From: Microbacter margulisiae
GTDB lineage: Bacteria > Bacteroidota > Bacteroidia > Bacteroidales > Paludibacteraceae
Assembly: GCF_014192515.1 (NCBI RefSeq)
Contig: NZ_JACHYB010000002.1
Coordinates: 1,116,001-1,180,000, forward strand
Reading direction: 5' to 3'
Length of the DNA: 64,000 nt
Shown here in pieces: positions 61,769 through 64,000 of the stretch. Under the pieces are notes generated by a model that was not told where the DNA came from, searched no databases, and worked only from the letters and a program-made list of their open reading frames with translations. Every line of letters begins with the position of its first letter. The stretch's first letter is position 1. The position numbers were made by a program, and so were the translations under genes.

Positions 61769-61784
61769 TGTTCCACGTGGAACG
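61769..61784. promoter_or_regulatory. parS-like ParB-binding site 2
   Basis: TGTTCCACGTGGAACG contains a perfect 14-bp palindrome (GTTCCACGTGGAAC) and fits the relaxed parS pattern. With site 1 it makes a pair in the apt-mnmG gap, the type of location where ParB loads near the replication origin. Confidence 0.8.
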
Positions 61785-61790
61785 ATTTAT

Positions 61791-63665
61791 TTATCTGCCT
61801 AAAAGTACCAGTAAAATATTGATGTCGCTTGGCGAGATTCCTGAAATTCGGCTCGCTTGTCCTATTGTTTCGGGGTCAATTCGCTTTAGTTTCTGCCTGG
61901 CTTCGATTGAGAGAGACAGGATGGATTCGTAATCAAACTTGTCTTTGATGCGGATAGTTTCCAGTCGCTGTAGTTTGTCTGCGATCAGTTTTTCCCGTTC
62001 AATATATCCCTGGTATTTAATCGCGATTTCTGCTGCTTCGATTACTTCGTTTTTTTGTGCCGAAATAGTGCCAATTTTTTCGTTCAGATTAGGAATGACA
62101 GTACTCAGTTTTTCGATGGTTAATTCCGGACGAAGCGTTAGATCAATAAGCTTTATTTGTTGCTTAATAGGGGAGGAGTTTATACTTTCTAAAAAACCGT
62201 TGATTTCATCCGGCTTAATCGAGTAATTCCTGATGAAATCAATTATGGCATCCCGCTCTTTTTTCTTTGTCTTTGTGAGCTCAATGCGCTCTTTTGTTGC
62301 TAATCCCATTTCGTGTGATTTTTCAGTCAGTCGCATGTCTGCATCGTCTTGCCGGAGTAAAATCCGGTATTCAGCGCGCGAGGTAAACATCCGATAGGGT
62401 TCATCTACGCCTTTGTTCACAAGATCATCGATAAGTACGCCAATGTAGGCTTCATCTCTTGAAAGGATGAATGGGGTGCCTCCGTGGCAGTTGATATGGG
62501 CGTTTATTCCTGCAATCAGACCCTGTCCGGCAGCTTCTTCGTAGCCTGTTGTCCCGTTGATTTGCCCGGCAAAAAAGAGATTTTTTATTCTTTTTGTCTC
62601 TAACGTATGTTTGAGTTGTGTCGGGTCAAAGTAATCATATTCGATGGCATACCCGGGCCGGTAGATCTTTACATTCTCCAATCCAGGGATTGTCTTTAGG
62701 GCATTCACCTGAATATCGATTGGTAGGGATGATGAAAATCCGTTCAGATAAAATTCATGAGTGTTGACCCCCTCAGGCTCCAGGAATAGTTGATGCCTTG
62801 TTTTATCAGCAAATGTGACAATTTTTGTCTCTATACTCGGGCAATAGCGGGGACCGATGCTTTGAATCTGCCCATTGTAAAGCGGTGAAACGTCAAGTCC
62901 TCCCCGCAAAATGGCGTGCGTCGTTTCGTTTGTGTACGTAATCCAACAGCTTTTTTGTGGCAATTGACGCTGTACAGAGGGTAGGAATGAGAACTTATGA
63001 AAGTCATCTTCTCCTTGTTGTTCATCTGTCTTCGAAAAGTCTATGGTTCGCCCGTCGATGCGTACAGGTGTGCCGGTTTTCATCCGCCCGGCAACAAATC
63101 CTAATTGTTTCAGTTGCTCGGTTAACCCTGTTGATGGAGCTTCTGAAATACGTCCACCGGCTATTTGAGTGGCTCCGATATGGAGTAATCCATTTAAAAA
63201 AGTCCCGTTGGTAAGCACAACTGACTTCGCTCTGACCTCAACTCCCATCTGGGTTTTCACGCCTTCTACCGTGTCCCCGGTGACAAGGAGTTGCATGGCG
63301 GCATCCTGCCAGATATCCAGATTGGGTGTGTTTTCAAGAATATGCCTCCACTCAAGGATAAATTGTTGTCGGTCATTTTGCGTACGAGGGCTCCACATGG
63401 CAGGCCCCTTGGAGCGGTTCAGCAGCCTGAACTGAATAGCGGTGCGGTCGGAAACAATGCCGGAAAAGCCTCCCATCGCATCGATCTCCCGTACGATCTG
63501 CCCTTTGGCAATGCCTCCCATGGCCGGATTACAGCTCATTTGGGCTATTTTGTTCATGTCCATTGTGATCAAAAGCGTCTTTGATCCCATGTTTGCAGCT
63601 GCGCTGACGGCTTCGCATCCCGCGTGGCCTGCCCCAACTATAATAACGTCGTAATATAATGTCAT
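61791..63665 (-). CDS. mnmG: MnmG, tRNA uridine-5-carboxymethylaminomethyl modification enzyme
   Basis: 624 aa. The N-terminal FAD-binding motif is [22 protein letters not shown] (about residues 7-28). [22 protein letters not shown] and [18 protein letters not shown] follow, and the C-terminal helical domain includes [20 protein letters not shown]. With MnmE it installs the carboxymethylaminomethyl group at wobble U34; MnmA, also in this window, adds the 2-thio group. In many bacteria mnmG lies close to oriC, which agrees with the parS pair. A minus-strand -7 candidate TAATTTTG (63836-63843) lies upstream with a leader of about 165 nt. Confidence 0.97.
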   Translation of the reverse strand: MTLYYDVIIVGAGHAGCEAVSAAANMGSKTLLITMDMNKIAQMSCNPAMGGIAKGQIVREIDAMGGFSGIVSDRTAIQFRLLNRSKGPAMWSPRTQNDRQQFILEWRHILENTPNLDIWQDAAMQLLVTGDTVEGVKTQMGVEVRAKSVVLTNGTFLNGLLHIGATQIAGGRISEAPSTGLTEQLKQLGFVAGRMKTGTPVRIDGRTIDFSKTDEQQGEDDFHKFSFLPSVQRQLPQKSCWITYTNETTHAILRGGLDVSPLYNGQIQSIGPRYCPSIETKIVTFADKTRHQLFLEPEGVNTHEFYLNGFSSSLPIDIQVNALKTIPGLENVKIYRPGYAIEYDYFDPTQLKHTLETKRIKNLFFAGQINGTTGYEEAAGQGLIAGINAHINCHGGTPFILSRDEAYIGVLIDDLVNKGVDEPYRMFTSRAEYRILLRQDDADMRLTEKSHEMGLATKERIELTKTKKKERDAIIDFIRNYSIKPDEINGFLESINSSPIKQQIKLIDLTLRPELTIEKLSTVIPNLNEKIGTISAQKNEVIEAAEIAIKYQGYIEREKLIADKLQRLETIRIKDKFDYESILSLSIEARQKLKRIDPETIGQASRISGISPSDINILLVLLGR

Positions 63666-64000
63666 CTGTTTGAAATTCTTTTTCTGATTTGTAATATCCT
63701 CTGTTGTCCTTTCGGAAAAGGGGAGGGGATTCGTCTCTTGTATCCCCTAAGGCTTACTGAGATCTTTGCATAATAACACAAATTTCGCTTTGCCTGGTTG
63801 TATATACACACCACTCCCAAGGAACAACAAAGATGCAAAATTACAAAAAATCTTTGGCGGTTAGTCTTATATAAGCCTGTCGCTTTTTGCTTTTGGCTTG
63901 GGATTCTATTTTGTGCAGTCCCTGCAAAGCTCCTCTTTCCCATTTTTTTTCGGGGATTAAATGCCAAGTTTGCCCTATATGAAAAATTTTAGCGATATTA
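63666..64000. other. Region upstream of mnmG to window edge
   Basis: 335 bp without a supported gene. Besides the -7 candidate at 63836-63843 for mnmG there is a second minus-strand CATCTTTG string (63828-63835). An open minus-strand frame of 101 codons here has a random-looking, cysteine/arginine-rich product and is not accepted. Confidence 0.5.

Noticed and set aside
61594..61932. Plus-strand open frame of 112 codons across the parS sites
   Set aside because: It is antisense to apt and mnmG; its MFHVEH / LFHVERF text is the usual artefact of translating parS sequences.
63662..63967. Minus-strand open frame of 101 codons upstream of mnmG
   Set aside because: It overlaps the mnmG start and promoter, and its product has no recognisable domain and a random-looking composition.

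Overview
The window reads as chromosome from a member of the phylum Bacteroidota, most likely order Bacteroidales. The evidence is a SusC/SusD pair driven by an ECF sigma factor and a FecR anti-sigma factor, many TAnnTTTG-type -7 promoter boxes, a type III glutamine synthetase, a DUF6266-like protein, and lipoprotein signals followed by short acidic or Asn-rich stretches. Genus cannot be fixed from the sequence alone.

Positions 1-32.7 kb are one very large polysaccharide utilisation locus (PUL), entirely on the minus strand. Reading in the direction of transcription it holds the ECF sigma factor, FecR, SusC (with an STN signalling domain), SusD, a SusE-like lipoprotein, GH76, an SGNH esterase, a six-hairpin glycosidase, a GtaA/DUF4965 protein, GH43, an unassigned GH42-like protein, GH92, GH31, GH5-like, GH27, an aldose epimerase, GH127-like, a second GH76, GH125 and the start of a GH38 that runs off the left edge. 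The set GH76 + GH92 + GH125 + GH38 is the known signature for yeast/fungal alpha-mannan. GH27, GH43, GH31 and GH127-like suggest a decorated (for example galactosylated) mannan or glycoprotein glycan. Base composition is mosaic: GH125 and GH92 are visibly GC-richer than their neighbours.

Positions 32.7-33.7 kb hold the least ordinary feature. Thirteen contiguous, exactly 11-bp degenerate repeats (33411-33553) have a Y-C-G core and variable flanks. A good promoter lies upstream and a second -7 box lies between the array and a DUF6266-like gene. No known system I can name explains it.

Positions 34.4-64 kb are mostly housekeeping. They include an acetyltransferase, a K+/H+ antiporter, hydroxylamine reductase with a small BFD-like ferredoxin and a divergent Crp/Fnr regulator with a perfect operator dyad, glutamine synthetase III, Ddl, TsaE, an acyltransferase, an Lrp regulator and NadA with a long structured leader. 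There follow PAP2, the tRNA-modifying U32 protein and MnmA, a LemA/TPM operon, an adenine-deaminase-like enzyme with a glutamine amidotransferase, a tRNA-dihydrouridine synthase, DedA/YqaA, an M3 peptidase, RibF, UvrC, Apt and MnmG. Two parS-like ParB-binding sites lie between apt and mnmG, so this end is probably near the chromosome origin. No rRNA, tRNA, insertion sequence, CRISPR array or prophage was seen.
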